Shown: one piece after another, positions 1-7,641 of the stretch
Position numbering within the stretch: position 1 is the stretch's first letter
How the letters are laid out: every line of letters starts with the position of its first letter
DNA from: Actinomycetota bacterium
GTDB taxonomy: Bacteria > Actinomycetota > Humimicrobiia > Humimicrobiales > Humimicrobiaceae
DNA: 12,341 nucleotides
Assembly: GCA_016783985.1 (NCBI GenBank)
Contig: JADHVM010000022.1
Span: forward strand, 1-12,341
Direction of reading: 5' to 3'
Position numbers and translations under genes: made by a program
The notes under the pieces: generated by a model
Database searches by the model: none
The model's input: only the letters and a program-made list of their open reading frames with translations
Told to the model about the DNA's origin: nothing

Positions 1-9
1 AGTAAACTA

Positions 10-15
10 TATAAT
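10..15 (+). promoter_or_regulatory. Possible -10 box for the structured RNA
   Basis: A perfect TATAAT lies 5-10 bases before the point where RNA pairing begins, which would put the transcription start near position 22. The matching -35 hexamer would fall left of the window, so the promoter cannot be confirmed. TATAAT is common by chance in DNA this AT-rich. Confidence 0.35.
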
Positions 16-19
16 AGTT

Positions 20-176
20 GACTGCTCTGGTCTAAGTACCAAAAAAGTCCTACCGTAGGGCATACGGGAAGTAACGCTTGTGGAGATATGAGTAGCCATT
101 AGGCACTCAGCCCAAGAAAAAGAATGTTTAGATAACTAAACAGAAGCCACGGGACTTGCCCTGTGGAGTGTCACTA
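20..176 (+). ncRNA. Structured non-coding RNA, family not assigned
   Basis: This stretch is much richer in G and C than the flanking DNA, has no open frame, and folds by eye into several consistent elements. These are hairpin CCGTA/TACGG (53-57/63-67); hairpin TGAGT-GCC/GGC-ACTCA (89-97/102-109, one bulged A, ATTA loop), enclosed by CTTG/CAAG (77-80/113-116); perfect hairpin GTTTAG/CTAAAC with ATAA loop (126-131/136-141); and hairpin CCACGGG/CCCTGTGG (147-153/159-166). The last hairpin's loop ACTT (154-157) can pair with AAGT at 45-48, a potential pseudoknot, and AAGTCC (45-50) is fully complementary to 152-157. The ends can close as GAC..CTC with GAG..GTC. The multi-branched shape argues against 6S RNA, and I see no hallmark of SRP RNA, tmRNA, RNase P or a T-box. 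The size and architecture would suit the clostridial raiA-motif RNA, but I cannot verify that from memory. The strand is inferred from the -10 box and the downstream tRNA. Confidence 0.6.
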
Positions 177-269
177 TAATATAAGAACGTAAAATATATA
201 TAGTAGATATAAAAAGGCATATACAATATATTTTTTATAGTCTATAGTATTTAAATCATTAAGAAGTAT

Positions 270-346
<77 letters not shown>

Positions 347-658
347 ATTCAATCTAAGATTTCCCCACATTTCAATTAAAAAGTAGATATAAGATATCAT
401 AACTAAAATATCTTCTATAAAGAATCTAAAGAGAATTTTAATTAATGTAAATTTTCAATTATAATTTAGTTGTATTTAATTGGTTCTAAGGTAATTAAGT
501 ATAATTTGTTAGTAATTAAAAGGCAGAGATATATAAAGGCAGAAGAGTATAATACAAATAAAGATAAATAGGGTGAAAGTAAATAGTTTTTTTACGTTGT
601 GTTATGAAATTTTTCTTGATTTTAGTGATAGAGATAGATATGGGAAGGAAAGTGTAAT
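347..658. other. 312-base AT-rich intergenic region
   Basis: There is no convincing gene here. A candidate promoter is TTGTTA (507-512), a 17-base spacer and TATATA (530-535); another TATAAT lies at 548-553 without a good -35. A direct repeat AAAGGCAGA occurs at 519-527 and 535-543, a 16-base period that straddles the candidate -10. A 17-codon frame at 604-657 ends one base before the lipoprotein start but lacks a properly placed ribosome binding site. I see no terminator with a clear T-tail after the tRNA. Confidence 0.5.
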
Positions 659-1129
659 TTGACTTGTAAAGGGGTTTTTACGTCCAGGTGTAGAATAATT
701 TTTGGATACATAATGATCTTTTTAGCAATATTTTTACTTTGTCTTGCTTTTACATCTTGCTCGCAGGTGCAGCAGACTAAAGATTTTATTACAAGCAAAT
801 TCTCCAGTGATAAAGAGATTGATAAGGTAATAGAAGTAGTTAATGAATTTTTTAATATGCTAATGGAAAAAGATTATAATAGTGCATATAAATATATTTA
901 TATAGATGACGAAAAAAATAATACATTGGATAATTTTAAAAAAGAAATGAATAATGTTACTGATATAGTTTCTATAGATATAAATAGTGTAGAAATTAAA
1001 AACAATATAGCTTTGGTGGAAATAGATTTAATTGATTATTATGATGGAGAAGAAAAAATATATAAGGATATACTTGTTTCTTTAGTTAAGGATGAAAATG
1101 AAAGTTGGAAAATAAAATTTTGGGATTAG
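659..1129 (+). CDS. Small lipoprotein with NTF2-like (DUF4878-type) domain
   Basis: This is a 156-residue predicted secreted lipoprotein of unknown role. A hydrophobic signal stretch at about residues 13-32 ends in LAFTSC, with Cys34 as the likely lipidated residue; the lipobox is imperfect because -3 is Phe. From about residue 55, an EVVNEFFNML-type helix, a KDYNSAYKYI segment and a strand-rich second half ending in ESWKIKFWD follow the order of NTF2-like domains such as DUF4878, a fold often found as an extracytoplasmic binding or accessory domain. The TTG start at 659 is preferred because GGAAGGAAAG sits just upstream; an in-frame ATG at 713 would cut into the signal sequence. The 3' end overlaps fdhD by 25 bases, so the two are probably translated from one message, although no functional link between them is known to me. 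Confidence 0.7.
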   Translation: MTCKGVFTSRCRIIFGYIMIFLAIFLLCLAFTSCSQVQQTKDFITSKFSSDKEIDKVIEVVNEFFNMLMEKDYNSAYKYIYIDDEKNNTLDNFKKEMNNVTDIVSIDINSVEIKNNIALVEIDLIDYYDGEEKIYKDILVSLVKDENESWKIKFWD

Positions 1130-1974
1130 GCAAGAAAGTTAAGATAAAGAAAATAAAGGCTTCTTCAGGATGTGAGCAATTATTAGATATAATTCCTGAT
1201 GAGATACAACTGTCAATATTTTTAAATAAGAATTTGATTTCTATAGTTTCATGTTCGCCGGAAAGTGAGATTCAGCTTGCTATTGGTTATTTGCTTTCTG
1301 GTGGATATTTGGATAAATATTCAGATATAGATACTATTTTTTACTGTGATGATGAGAAATATAATATAGAAAATAAAAAAAAGGATAGCAGAAATGGAAA
1401 AAATACTGGCAACGATAGATTTCCTTTTTCTAGAAGAATTGAAGTTAGCTGCAATACTGTAGATGAAGATGTAATTAGGGCTAGAAAAGTAAAATTTATT
1501 TCACCTGACTGTAATAGTATTAGTGATTTTATATCTATTGAAAAGTTAGAAAAAATAAAAAGCAGTATAGAATTTGATCCTAAGATTATTTTAAAATTAA
1601 ATAAGGAGGTTTTAAGTTACCAGAAATATAAGAAGGAATTTGGCGGTCTGCATAGCGGGGCTCTATTTTCAAAAAGTGGTGATGTTATAAAAATTATTGA
1701 GGACATAGGAAGGAATAATTGCATAGATAAAATTATTGGTTATTCAATGATGAATAATATTTCACTCGAAGATAAAATTTTCTTTACAACAGGGAGAATA
1801 TCGCTGGGTATTATTTTTAAGATATACAGGATGTCTATTCCTGTAGTAGTTACTAATTCTTCTGTTACTTATAGTTCGGTTACCGTAGCAGAGAAATTAA
1901 ATTTAGCAGTAGTTGGTTATGCAAGGGGAAACAGGTTCAATGTTTATTCATGTCCATGGAGGATTATTAAATAA
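1105..1974 (+). CDS. fdhD: FdhD, formate dehydrogenase sulfur-carrier / sulfurtransferase
   Basis: FdhD passes sulfur from a cysteine desulfurase to the molybdenum/tungsten bis-MGD cofactor of formate dehydrogenase. The C-terminal half is typical: FGGLHSGALF (179-188), EDIGRNNCIDK (199-209), the TTGRIS stretch near 228-233 and RFNVYSCP (277-284). The family's active loop is usually CGxCG. Here it reads SPDCNSIS (133-140), keeping one Cys (Cys136) with Ile139 where the second Cys would be. Single-Cys, glycine-rich loops occur in some anaerobe FdhDs, but this one also lacks the glycines. A charged insert at about residues 83-110 separates the two halves. The length of 289 is slightly above usual. 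The start is TTG at 1105, because an in-frame stop lies at 1099-1101; AAGGA at 1088-1092 is a rather distant ribosome binding site, and TTG at 1120 is an alternative. No formate dehydrogenase gene is in the window. Confidence 0.85.
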   Translation: MENKILGLGKKVKIKKIKASSGCEQLLDIIPDEIQLSIFLNKNLISIVSCSPESEIQLAIGYLLSGGYLDKYSDIDTIFYCDDEKYNIENKKKDSRNGKNTGNDRFPFSRRIEVSCNTVDEDVIRARKVKFISPDCNSISDFISIEKLEKIKSSIEFDPKIILKLNKEVLSYQKYKKEFGGLHSGALFSKSGDVIKIIEDIGRNNCIDKIIGYSMMNNISLEDKIFFTTGRISLGIIFKIYRMSIPVVVTNSSVTYSSVTVAEKLNLAVVGYARGNRFNVYSCPWRIIK

Positions 1975-2067
1975 AGAATAGAGAAGCTACTGGAGGAATA
2001 CTGTAATTAAAATTATGAAATATAATTAATAAATATCAATTATCTTATTATACGAGAAAGGTAAAAA

Positions 2068-2862
2068 GTGAAAATACTATTTTTAGGGGATATTTTTGGC
2101 AAGCCAGGAAGGATATGCACTAGTAAGGAGTTAAAAAATATAGTAGAAAAGAATCTTATTGATGTAGTGATAGCAAATGGAGAAAACACAGCTGGAGGGC
2201 TGGGAATAAGCCCTGGAATATGTGATAGTCTTTTTAAGATGGGGATAGATGTTGTAACTTCAGGCAACCATATTTATAAGAAAAAAGAAATATATAATTA
2301 TATTGATACTGAACCAAGATTATTAAAACCTGCAAATTATCCGCCCAATACTCCAGGAAATGGATTGTATATCTTATCAAACAGGAGTACTGGTGGAGAG
2401 AAAGTAGCAATTATAAATATTTGTGGAAGGGTTTTTATTGAGAATTTTGATTGTCCTTTTAGATGTATTGATAAGCTTCTGGATGATATAAAAAATGAAG
2501 TGAAGATTATAATTGTAGATTTTCATGCTGAGGTTACTTCTGAAAAAGTAGCAATGGGATGGTATTTGGATGGTAGAGTAAGTGCGGTAATTGGTACTCA
2601 TACTCATGTTCAAACAGCTGATGAACGCATACTCCCAAAAGGAACTGCATATATTACAGATGTAGGTATGGTAGGTCCAAGGGATTCAGTAATTGGAGTA
2701 AGAAAAGATTTGATCATGAAGCGATTTGTGACTCTAATACCTCAAAAATTTATTGTAGCAAAAGATGATAACTGGATTAATGGAGTTATAATTGAAATAG
2801 ATGAATCCAGTGGCAGGGCAATAAGTATTGTTCGGATTAATTTAAGCATAAGTAATGATTAA
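2068..2862 (+). CDS. YmdB-family metallophosphoesterase / cyclic-nucleotide phosphodiesterase
   Basis: This 264-residue cytoplasmic protein belongs to the TIGR00282/YmdB family. Bacillus subtilis YmdB hydrolyses 2',3'-cyclic mononucleotides (3',5'-cAMP has also been reported) and affects RNase Y and biofilm regulation. The dinuclear metal-site residues are all present at near-family positions: Asp8 (LGD), Glu39-Asn40 (ANGENTAGG), Asn67-His68 (SGNH), His153 (DFHAE) and His178/His180 (GTHTH). VGMVGPRDSVIG further on is also typical. The GTG start at 2068 is supported by an upstream GAAAGG and by exact alignment of MKILFLGDIFGKPGR with the family N-terminus. The tilS start follows nine bases after the stop, so the two probably share a transcript. 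The 93-base gap after fdhD contains no clear terminator. Confidence 0.88.
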   Translation: MKILFLGDIFGKPGRICTSKELKNIVEKNLIDVVIANGENTAGGLGISPGICDSLFKMGIDVVTSGNHIYKKKEIYNYIDTEPRLLKPANYPPNTPGNGLYILSNRSTGGEKVAIINICGRVFIENFDCPFRCIDKLLDDIKNEVKIIIVDFHAEVTSEKVAMGWYLDGRVSAVIGTHTHVQTADERILPKGTAYITDVGMVGPRDSVIGVRKDLIMKRFVTLIPQKFIVAKDDNWINGVIIEIDESSGRAISIVRINLSISND

Positions 2863-2871
2863 TTCTAAATA

Positions 2872-4380
2872 ATGAAACTGAAAGATTATAAAAATACTCA
2901 TAAAAGTAAAGTTATAGATAATGTAATAAAAACTATAGATAGTTTTAATATGGTCCAAAAAGGAGATAGGATTTTAATTTCAGTTTCGGGCGGGCCGGAT
3001 TCAGTTTTTTTAACTTATATTTTTTATTATTTAAAAAAGGATTTAGATCTTACTATTCTGGGATTTCATCTTGATCATCTTACTAGAAACGGACAATCTA
3101 CAAAAGACGCATTGTTTGTTGAAAGGTTATACAAAAAGTTAAGCATTGAGTTAATAAAGAAGAAGTTAGATGTAAAAAAATGGTGCAGGCAAAAGAAACT
3201 GACATTCCAGGAAGGGGCAAGAAAATTAAGGATAGAATTACTAATTGAAGCTTGTAAAAAAAATAATATAGATAAAATTGCATTGGGTCATAACACAGAT
3301 GATAATATAGAAACATTTCTTATGCGTCTTATAAGGGGCGCTGGCAGTCGGGGACTTTCTGGCATGCAACCAGTAAGGGATAAATTTATAAGACCTCTTA
3401 TTAACACTCCCAGGAAAGATATAATTAATTATTTAGAAAAAAATGATATACGTTACTGTGTAGATAAAACAAATCTGGAAAACATATATTTTAGGAATAA
3501 AATTAGAAACAGCCTGATACCTTTTATAAAGGAAAACTTTTTAAAGAAATTTGACAAAAATCTGATTAAATCAATTGAAATTCTAAGGGCTGAAAATGAT
3601 TTCATGATTAATTATTCTGAAAATAAGTTAATGCAAATAGCATATTTTAATAAAGAACCAGGCAAAAATTATATAAATTTTATAAGAATCCCAGTCTTAA
3701 AAATAAGTAGTATACCGGATGCTGTAAGGAGAAGAGTTATCCTGAGTGGAATAGAAAAGATAAAAGGAAATTTGATTGATATTTCGAGTAGCAATATTAA
3801 TGATATTTTAAAAATTTGTGTAGATGGTGGAGGAAGAAAAGAAATTAATATATCAAAAAATATAGGACTGATTAAAGATTACAGAGATATCTATATATTT
3901 AATATAAATAGGCTGGATAAGTTACCTAAAGAATTGAAGGCACTTTTATGTGAAAAGAAAAAGATTGAAGATGGTTCTACAAGTGGAAGGCAGTTGGAAG
4001 TTGGAATAGGTAAAAGGATAAAAAGTGAAGAATTTGGGATAGAGATATTTTCTGAAGTTCTGGATGCTTATAAAACAAGAGTTGACTTTAATTCAATTAA
4101 AAGTATGGAAGCTTTTATTGATTATGATAAAATAAAGTTTCCAGTTAAAGTTAAGAGATGGGCAAGTGGAGATAGGTTTTTCCCACTGGGAATGAAGAAA
4201 GAAAAAAAACTTCATGATTTTTTTATTGATTGTAAAGTTAGTAGAAACTATAGACGGCATGTACCGATTTTTATTGACAGGGAAAAAATAATCTGGATTG
4301 GAAATTATAGGATTGATGAAAGAGTTAAAATAAATGAATCTACCAAGAAGGTTTTACATATTAAATTATTTAAAAATTAA
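2872..4380 (+). CDS. tilS: tRNA(Ile)-lysidine synthetase TilS
   Basis: TilS converts C34 of the CAU-anticodon tRNA-Ile2 to lysidine with ATP and lysine, switching decoding from AUG to AUA. The N-terminal N-type PP-loop ATPase has SVSGGPDS (37-44), the GHNTDDNIETFLMRLIRGAG segment (near 139-158) and a following RPL segment. A middle region of low conservation is followed by the C-terminal TilS domain (423-502), where KVKRWASGDRFFPLGM and HDFFIDCKV are recognisable. At 502 residues it is a long, three-part form close to the Bacillus type. No Shine-Dalgarno is evident before ATG 2872, so it may be translated by coupling to the gene ending nine bases upstream. The next Met (codon 27) would remove the helix before the P-loop and is less likely. 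The position upstream of hpt and ftsH is the classic Firmicutes arrangement. Confidence 0.93.
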   Translation: MKLKDYKNTHKSKVIDNVIKTIDSFNMVQKGDRILISVSGGPDSVFLTYIFYYLKKDLDLTILGFHLDHLTRNGQSTKDALFVERLYKKLSIELIKKKLDVKKWCRQKKLTFQEGARKLRIELLIEACKKNNIDKIALGHNTDDNIETFLMRLIRGAGSRGLSGMQPVRDKFIRPLINTPRKDIINYLEKNDIRYCVDKTNLENIYFRNKIRNSLIPFIKENFLKKFDKNLIKSIEILRAENDFMINYSENKLMQIAYFNKEPGKNYINFIRIPVLKISSIPDAVRRRVILSGIEKIKGNLIDISSSNINDILKICVDGGGRKEINISKNIGLIKDYRDIYIFNINRLDKLPKELKALLCEKKKIEDGSTSGRQLEVGIGKRIKSEEFGIEIFSEVLDAYKTRVDFNSIKSMEAFIDYDKIKFPVKVKRWASGDRFFPLGMKKEKKLHDFFIDCKVSRNYRRHVPIFIDREKIIWIGNYRIDERVKINESTKKVLHIKLFKN

Positions 4381-4515
4381 GTTAATATAAAAAAAGGTAT
4401 AGGATTCCTGGGAGTATTATAGGGTTCTAAAAGTTTAACAACCAGGTAAATATGGTTCTATTAGTGATTATAATTATAAGTTATAAGCAAATTTAAAAAG
4501 GAAGAGAAGAACTTT
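4381..4515. other. Intergenic region tilS-hpt
   Basis: This is 135 bases of AT-rich DNA. TATAAT at 4469-4474 lacks a recognisable -35 at normal spacing, so it is only a weak promoter candidate for hpt. GGTTCTA occurs twice, near 4424 and 4454. I see no stable hairpin with a T-tract. Confidence 0.4.
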
Positions 4516-5049
4516 ATGAACAATGATAAAAAGATAAAAGTATTGATAGATGAAAAGCGAATTAGAGACAAGGTGAAAGAATTAGGTAAAAAAATTACAG
4601 AGGATTACAAAGGTAAAAACCCTGTGTTGATTGCGGTATTAAAGGGCTCTTTTATATTTGTTGCGGATATATGCAGGCAGATAGAAATTCCTGTGGTATT
4701 TGATTTTATGGCAATTTCAAGCTATGGAAATTCTAGAGTAAGTTCAGGTATAGTTAGAATTACAAAAGATTTGGATTTCAGTATTGAAAGTAGAGATGTA
4801 TTGATAATCGAGGATATAATAGATTCTGGCCGCACACTTAATTATATGATAAAAAATTTAGAAGCGAGAAACCCAAGAAGTATAGAAGTTTGTGCACTTC
4901 TGGATAAAGATGTCCCGAGGAAGAAGAAAAATAAAATAAAATACAAAGGTTTTGATATTCCTGATAAATTTGTTATTGGATATGGTCTTGATGCAGGGGA
5001 AAGATATAGAAATCTTCCCTTTGTAGGATATATTAAGGATGAACAATAG
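4516..5049 (+). CDS. hpt: Hypoxanthine (guanine) phosphoribosyltransferase
   Basis: This is a purine-salvage enzyme that joins hypoxanthine or guanine to PRPP, giving IMP or GMP and pyrophosphate in the cytoplasm. The type I phosphoribosyltransferase features are complete: LKGSFIF (42-48, pyrophosphate-binding loop), FMAISSYG (64-71, flexible active-site loop), the PRPP motif VLIIEDIIDSGRTL (95-108) with the acidic pair Glu99-Asp100 and probable catalytic Asp103, and GYGLD/ERYRNLP (156-168) at the purine site. The length of 177 is standard for bacterial Hpt. ATG 4516 is preceded by AAGGAAGAGAAG. The neighbours tilS and ftsH match the conserved Firmicutes cluster. Preference for hypoxanthine over guanine cannot be told from sequence. 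Confidence 0.94.
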   Translation: MNNDKKIKVLIDEKRIRDKVKELGKKITEDYKGKNPVLIAVLKGSFIFVADICRQIEIPVVFDFMAISSYGNSRVSSGIVRITKDLDFSIESRDVLIIEDIIDSGRTLNYMIKNLEARNPRSIEVCALLDKDVPRKKKNKIKYKGFDIPDKFVIGYGLDAGERYRNLPFVGYIKDEQ

Positions 5050-5090
5050 ATAAGTGATAGTAATTATCAAAATACCAAAAAATATGTTAA

Positions 5091-5136
5091 TCTTCATTTT
5101 TTCTTCATTTTAATATTTTATTATATAATATATAAT
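5091..5136 (+). promoter_or_regulatory. Tandem TCTTCATTTT repeats and -10-like boxes before ftsH
   Basis: TCTTCATTTT occurs at 5091-5100 and again at 5102-5111, an 11-base period that puts both copies on one face of the helix. TATAAT boxes follow at 5124-5129 and 5131-5136, but no good -35 is seen. The layout would suit an activator site before an ftsH promoter. In such AT-rich DNA this is suggestive only; no CtsR heptad repeat or CIRCE element was recognised. Confidence 0.3.
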
Positions 5137-5202
5137 ATGAAGTGTTGCTGTTTAGCATTATTATTAAAAATTTAAAAAATAATAAATAGGAGTAGCTTAG
5201 AT

Positions 5203-7296
5203 TTGAAAAGAAGTGTTAAAAATATAGGGCTTCTAATATTACTAATAGTAATTGTGTTTTTAATTTTCAGGAACCCGTTCTTTCTAACACCTGAAGTAAC
5301 AGAATTAAATATGACTGAGTTTGTTAGTAAAGTGAAGGATGGAGAGATAAACACTTCTGTTCCTTTAGAAGTTATGGGAGAAGATAAATTAATAGAAGGC
5401 GAAATGATTGGCGGAAATAAGTTTAAAGTTACTTTTCTGGATAATTATGATGTTACACAATTACTTCTAGAGGAGAATGTCCCATTTAAGGTAAATAATC
5501 AGAAGCAGTCTATGTGGCTGCAGATTTTAATTGGAGCATTACCTTTTGTTATAATGTTTGGATTGATTTTCTTTATGATGAATCAACTGCAGGGTGGGGG
5601 ATCTAAGATTCTTCAATTTGGGAAGAGTAAGGCAAGGTTGGCAAATAAAGGCAAACAGAAGGTGACTTTTAAGGATGTTGCAGGTGTTGATGAGGCAGTT
5701 GAAGAGTTAAAAGAGATTGAAGAATTTTTAGAAAACCCTGGTAAGTTTAAAGCAATGGGAGCAAAAATTCCAAAGGGTGTTCTATTATTTGGTCCGCCTG
5801 GAACCGGGAAAACACTGCTTGCAAGGGCTGTGGCAGGCGAGGCCGGTGTTCCTTTCTATAGTATTAGTGGTTCTGAATTTGTAGAAATGTTTGTAGGTGT
5901 AGGTGCCTCAAGGGTGAGAGATCTTTTTGCTCAGGCAAAGGCTACTCAACCTTCTATTGTGTTTATGGATGAAATAGATGCAGTTGGAAGGCATAGAGGT
6001 GCAGGGCTTGGTGGAGGCCATGATGAAAGAGAACAGACATTAAACCAACTTTTAGTTGAAATGGATGGTTTTGATGTAGACAGTACTGTTATTTTAATAG
6101 CTGCAACAAACAGACCCGACATACTGGACCCAGCGTTACTAAGGCCGGGGAGGTTTGACAGGCAAATAGTTGTAGATAGGCCAGACTTACTGGGTAGAGA
6201 AAAGATATTAGAGATACATTCAAGAGGTAAACCTCTTGACAAGGATGTAAATATAAAAACAATAGGTAAACAAACTCCTGGATTTACAGGAGCAGATTTA
6301 GCCAATCTATTTAATGAAGCTTCACTTCTTGCAGCAAGGCACAATAAGAAAAAAATTAGTATGTTTGAAATTGAGGAAGCTATAGAGAGAGTTATAGCAG
6401 GACCTGAGAAAAAAACGAGAATAATATCAGAAGAGGAAAAGAGAATAATTGCTTATCATGAATCAGGACATGCTTTACTTTCTCATATTTTGCCAAATAC
6501 AGATCCGATTCATAAAATATCAATTATTTCAAGGGGTAAAGCATTAGGATATGTGATTACTCTTCCAGAAGAAGATAGATACCTAAAATCCAAAAAAGAG
6601 TTGCTGGATAATATAACTCAACTACTTGGTGGGAGAGTAAGTGAGGAAATGAATTTTAGTGATATAACTTCTGGAGCTCAAAATGATCTGGATAGAGCTA
6701 CGAAATTAGCTAGAAAAATGGTAACTGAATATGGGATGAGTGAAAAAATTGGTCCTGTTACTTACAAGGTAGACGAAGAAGAGGTATTTTTAGGCAGGGA
6801 AATAATATCCAGACCCCATTATGGTGAACAGGTAGCTTCTATAATAGACGAAGAGGTTCGTAGAATCATAGATGATAGCTATGATAAGGCAAGGAAAATA
6901 CTTTTAGAAAATAAAAATGCTCTAAGCAATCTTGCTGGCGAGTTAATGAAGAAAGAGACTTTGAGTAGAGAAGAAGTAATGAAGATACTCTTTAAGGTTA
7001 AAAGTGAAAAAACAAGGAAAGTAAAAAGGCCAGTGATACAAGCGAATTCTATAAAGCCTAAATCAAGAAAAATAAGCAGGGAGAGGGCATATAAAATATT
7101 AGGATTAAGCAAGACTGCAACAAAAAATGAAATAAAAAAAGCATTTGAAAGGTTATCTAAAAAATATAATATGAGTAATAATACTGGTAAAATTGAGACC
7201 AAAAAAGAGTACGAAGAAATTTGTAATGCTTACGATGTTTTAAATAATAAGCCTGCCAGAAAAAAAGTATCCAGAGTAACATCTAAAAAAATGTAA
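5203..7296 (+). CDS. ftsH: FtsH membrane AAA protease with C-terminal J-domain-like module
   Basis: This is a hexameric, ATP-driven zinc protease of the inner membrane that extracts and degrades membrane and regulatory proteins. Domains in order: TM1 (8-22), extracytoplasmic FtsH_ext (about 27-103), TM2 (106-126), AAA core with Walker A GPPGTGKT (197-204), pore motif MFVG (229-232), Walker B VFMDEID (253-259) and arginine fingers Arg315/Arg318, then the M41 protease with HESGH (419-423) and third zinc ligand Asp495. The canonical protein would end near 600-610. Here a basic linker leads into residues 626-689, which read like a J domain: [28 protein letters not shown], then [13 protein letters not shown]. 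The HPD tripeptide that drives DnaK is replaced by Asn656-Met657-Ser658, so DnaK stimulation is not expected; an adaptor or interaction role is inference. TTG start at 5203, AGGAG at 5188-5192. Confidence 0.93.
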   Translation: MKRSVKNIGLLILLIVIVFLIFRNPFFLTPEVTELNMTEFVSKVKDGEINTSVPLEVMGEDKLIEGEMIGGNKFKVTFLDNYDVTQLLLEENVPFKVNNQKQSMWLQILIGALPFVIMFGLIFFMMNQLQGGGSKILQFGKSKARLANKGKQKVTFKDVAGVDEAVEELKEIEEFLENPGKFKAMGAKIPKGVLLFGPPGTGKTLLARAVAGEAGVPFYSISGSEFVEMFVGVGASRVRDLFAQAKATQPSIVFMDEIDAVGRHRGAGLGGGHDEREQTLNQLLVEMDGFDVDSTVILIAATNRPDILDPALLRPGRFDRQIVVDRPDLLGREKILEIHSRGKPLDKDVNIKTIGKQTPGFTGADLANLFNEASLLAARHNKKKISMFEIEEAIERVIAGPEKKTRIISEEEKRIIAYHESGHALLSHILPNTDPIHKISIISRGKALGYVITLPEEDRYLKSKKELLDNITQLLGGRVSEEMNFSDITSGAQNDLDRATKLARKMVTEYGMSEKIGPVTYKVDEEEVFLGREIISRPHYGEQVASIIDEEVRRIIDDSYDKARKILLENKNALSNLAGELMKKETLSREEVMKILFKVKSEKTRKVKRPVIQANSIKPKSRKISRERAYKILGLSKTATKNEIKKAFERLSKKYNMSNNTGKIETKKEYEEICNAYDVLNNKPARKKVSRVTSKKM

Positions 7297-7317
7297 ATTA
7301 CAATACTACAAATTTGG

Positions 7318-7422
7318 GTGAATATTAATATTCAAAATTTTAATGGAGACGCTAAGCCATACCAAATAAAGCAATTTTTATCAATTGTCGAGAAATATAA
7401 CCTTAAAATGGGGGAAAAATAA
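7318..7422 (+). pseudogene. Truncated hicA toxin gene, C-terminal stump
   Basis: Between the ftsH stop and hicB, the frame that ends exactly at the hicB start (TAA 7420-7422, ATG 7423) encodes VNINIQNFNGDAKPYQIKQF and then an LSIVEKYNLKMGEK-like tail. I recognise this as the C-terminus of a HicA-family mRNA interferase of the kind paired with this HicB type, where the segment follows the GSHH catalytic strand. That catalytic part and the whole N-terminus are missing, and the frame runs straight back into the ftsH stop without a plausible start. It is read as a 5'-deleted toxin gene. The family match is from memory, so moderate confidence. Confidence 0.55.
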
Positions 7423-7641
7423 ATGAAAGATTATCATGTTAATATATTTTATAGCGAAGGAGATGATTGCTATATTGCTGATATTCCCGATTTGCCTAAC
7501 TGTTCAGCATTTGGTAAAAAACCAGATGAGGCTTTAAAGGAAGTTCAAATTGCTAAGGGTTTATGGATAGAAACTGCAAAGGAAATGGGAAAAAGAATTC
7601 CAAAACCAAGGTACCGGCCTGTTTTCTACCAAGCTGTGTAA
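7423..7641 (+). CDS. hicB: HicB-family (UPF0150-like) antitoxin, orphan
   Basis: This 72-residue protein has the partial RNase-H-like HicB fold. MKDYHVNIFYSEGDDCYIAD gives the first strand pair, IPDLPNCSAFGKKPDEALKE is the hallmark segment with its helix, and the end WIETAKEMGKRIPKPRYRPV is typical of the short class that lacks a C-terminal DNA-binding domain. In an intact pair it would bind and neutralise the HicA ribonuclease. GGGGG at 7410-7414 is a good ribosome binding site for ATG 7423, lying inside the end of the hicA stump as in a normal hicA-hicB operon. With hicA truncated, the antitoxin has no local target; it could be a relic, or could act on a homologous toxin elsewhere. Confidence 0.8.
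   Translation: MKDYHVNIFYSEGDDCYIADIPDLPNCSAFGKKPDEALKEVQIAKGLWIETAKEMGKRIPKPRYRPVFYQAV

Noticed and set aside
20..176. Assignment of the RNA to 6S, SRP, tmRNA, RNase P or a T-box leader
   Set aside because: The fold is multi-branched instead of the single long 6S hairpin, and the diagnostic sequences of the other families are absent.
604..657. A 17-codon frame with a hydrophobic start just before the lipoprotein gene, possibly a leader peptide
   Set aside because: The nearest GGGTGAAAG is about 28 bases upstream, too far for a ribosome binding site, and nothing about the peptide suggests attenuation.
4381..4450. Intrinsic terminator after tilS (CCTGG..CCAGG arms)
   Set aside because: The arms are only five bases with a loop of about 30 and no T-tract follows.
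4469..4474. hpt promoter based on TATAAT
   Set aside because: No -35 hexamer at 16-18 bases; TATAAT-like strings are frequent by chance at this base composition.
5946..6344. Long minus-strand frame inside ftsH, and similar minus-strand frames within other genes
   Set aside because: They lie antisense to strongly conserved coding sequence, lack ribosome binding sites and encode low-complexity hydrophobic products with no family resemblance.
7294..7422. Read-through of the ftsH TAA into the in-frame hicA stump to make a longer FtsH
   Set aside because: The frame match is a one-in-three coincidence, there is no recoding signal that I can see, and the tail is better explained as a toxin remnant.
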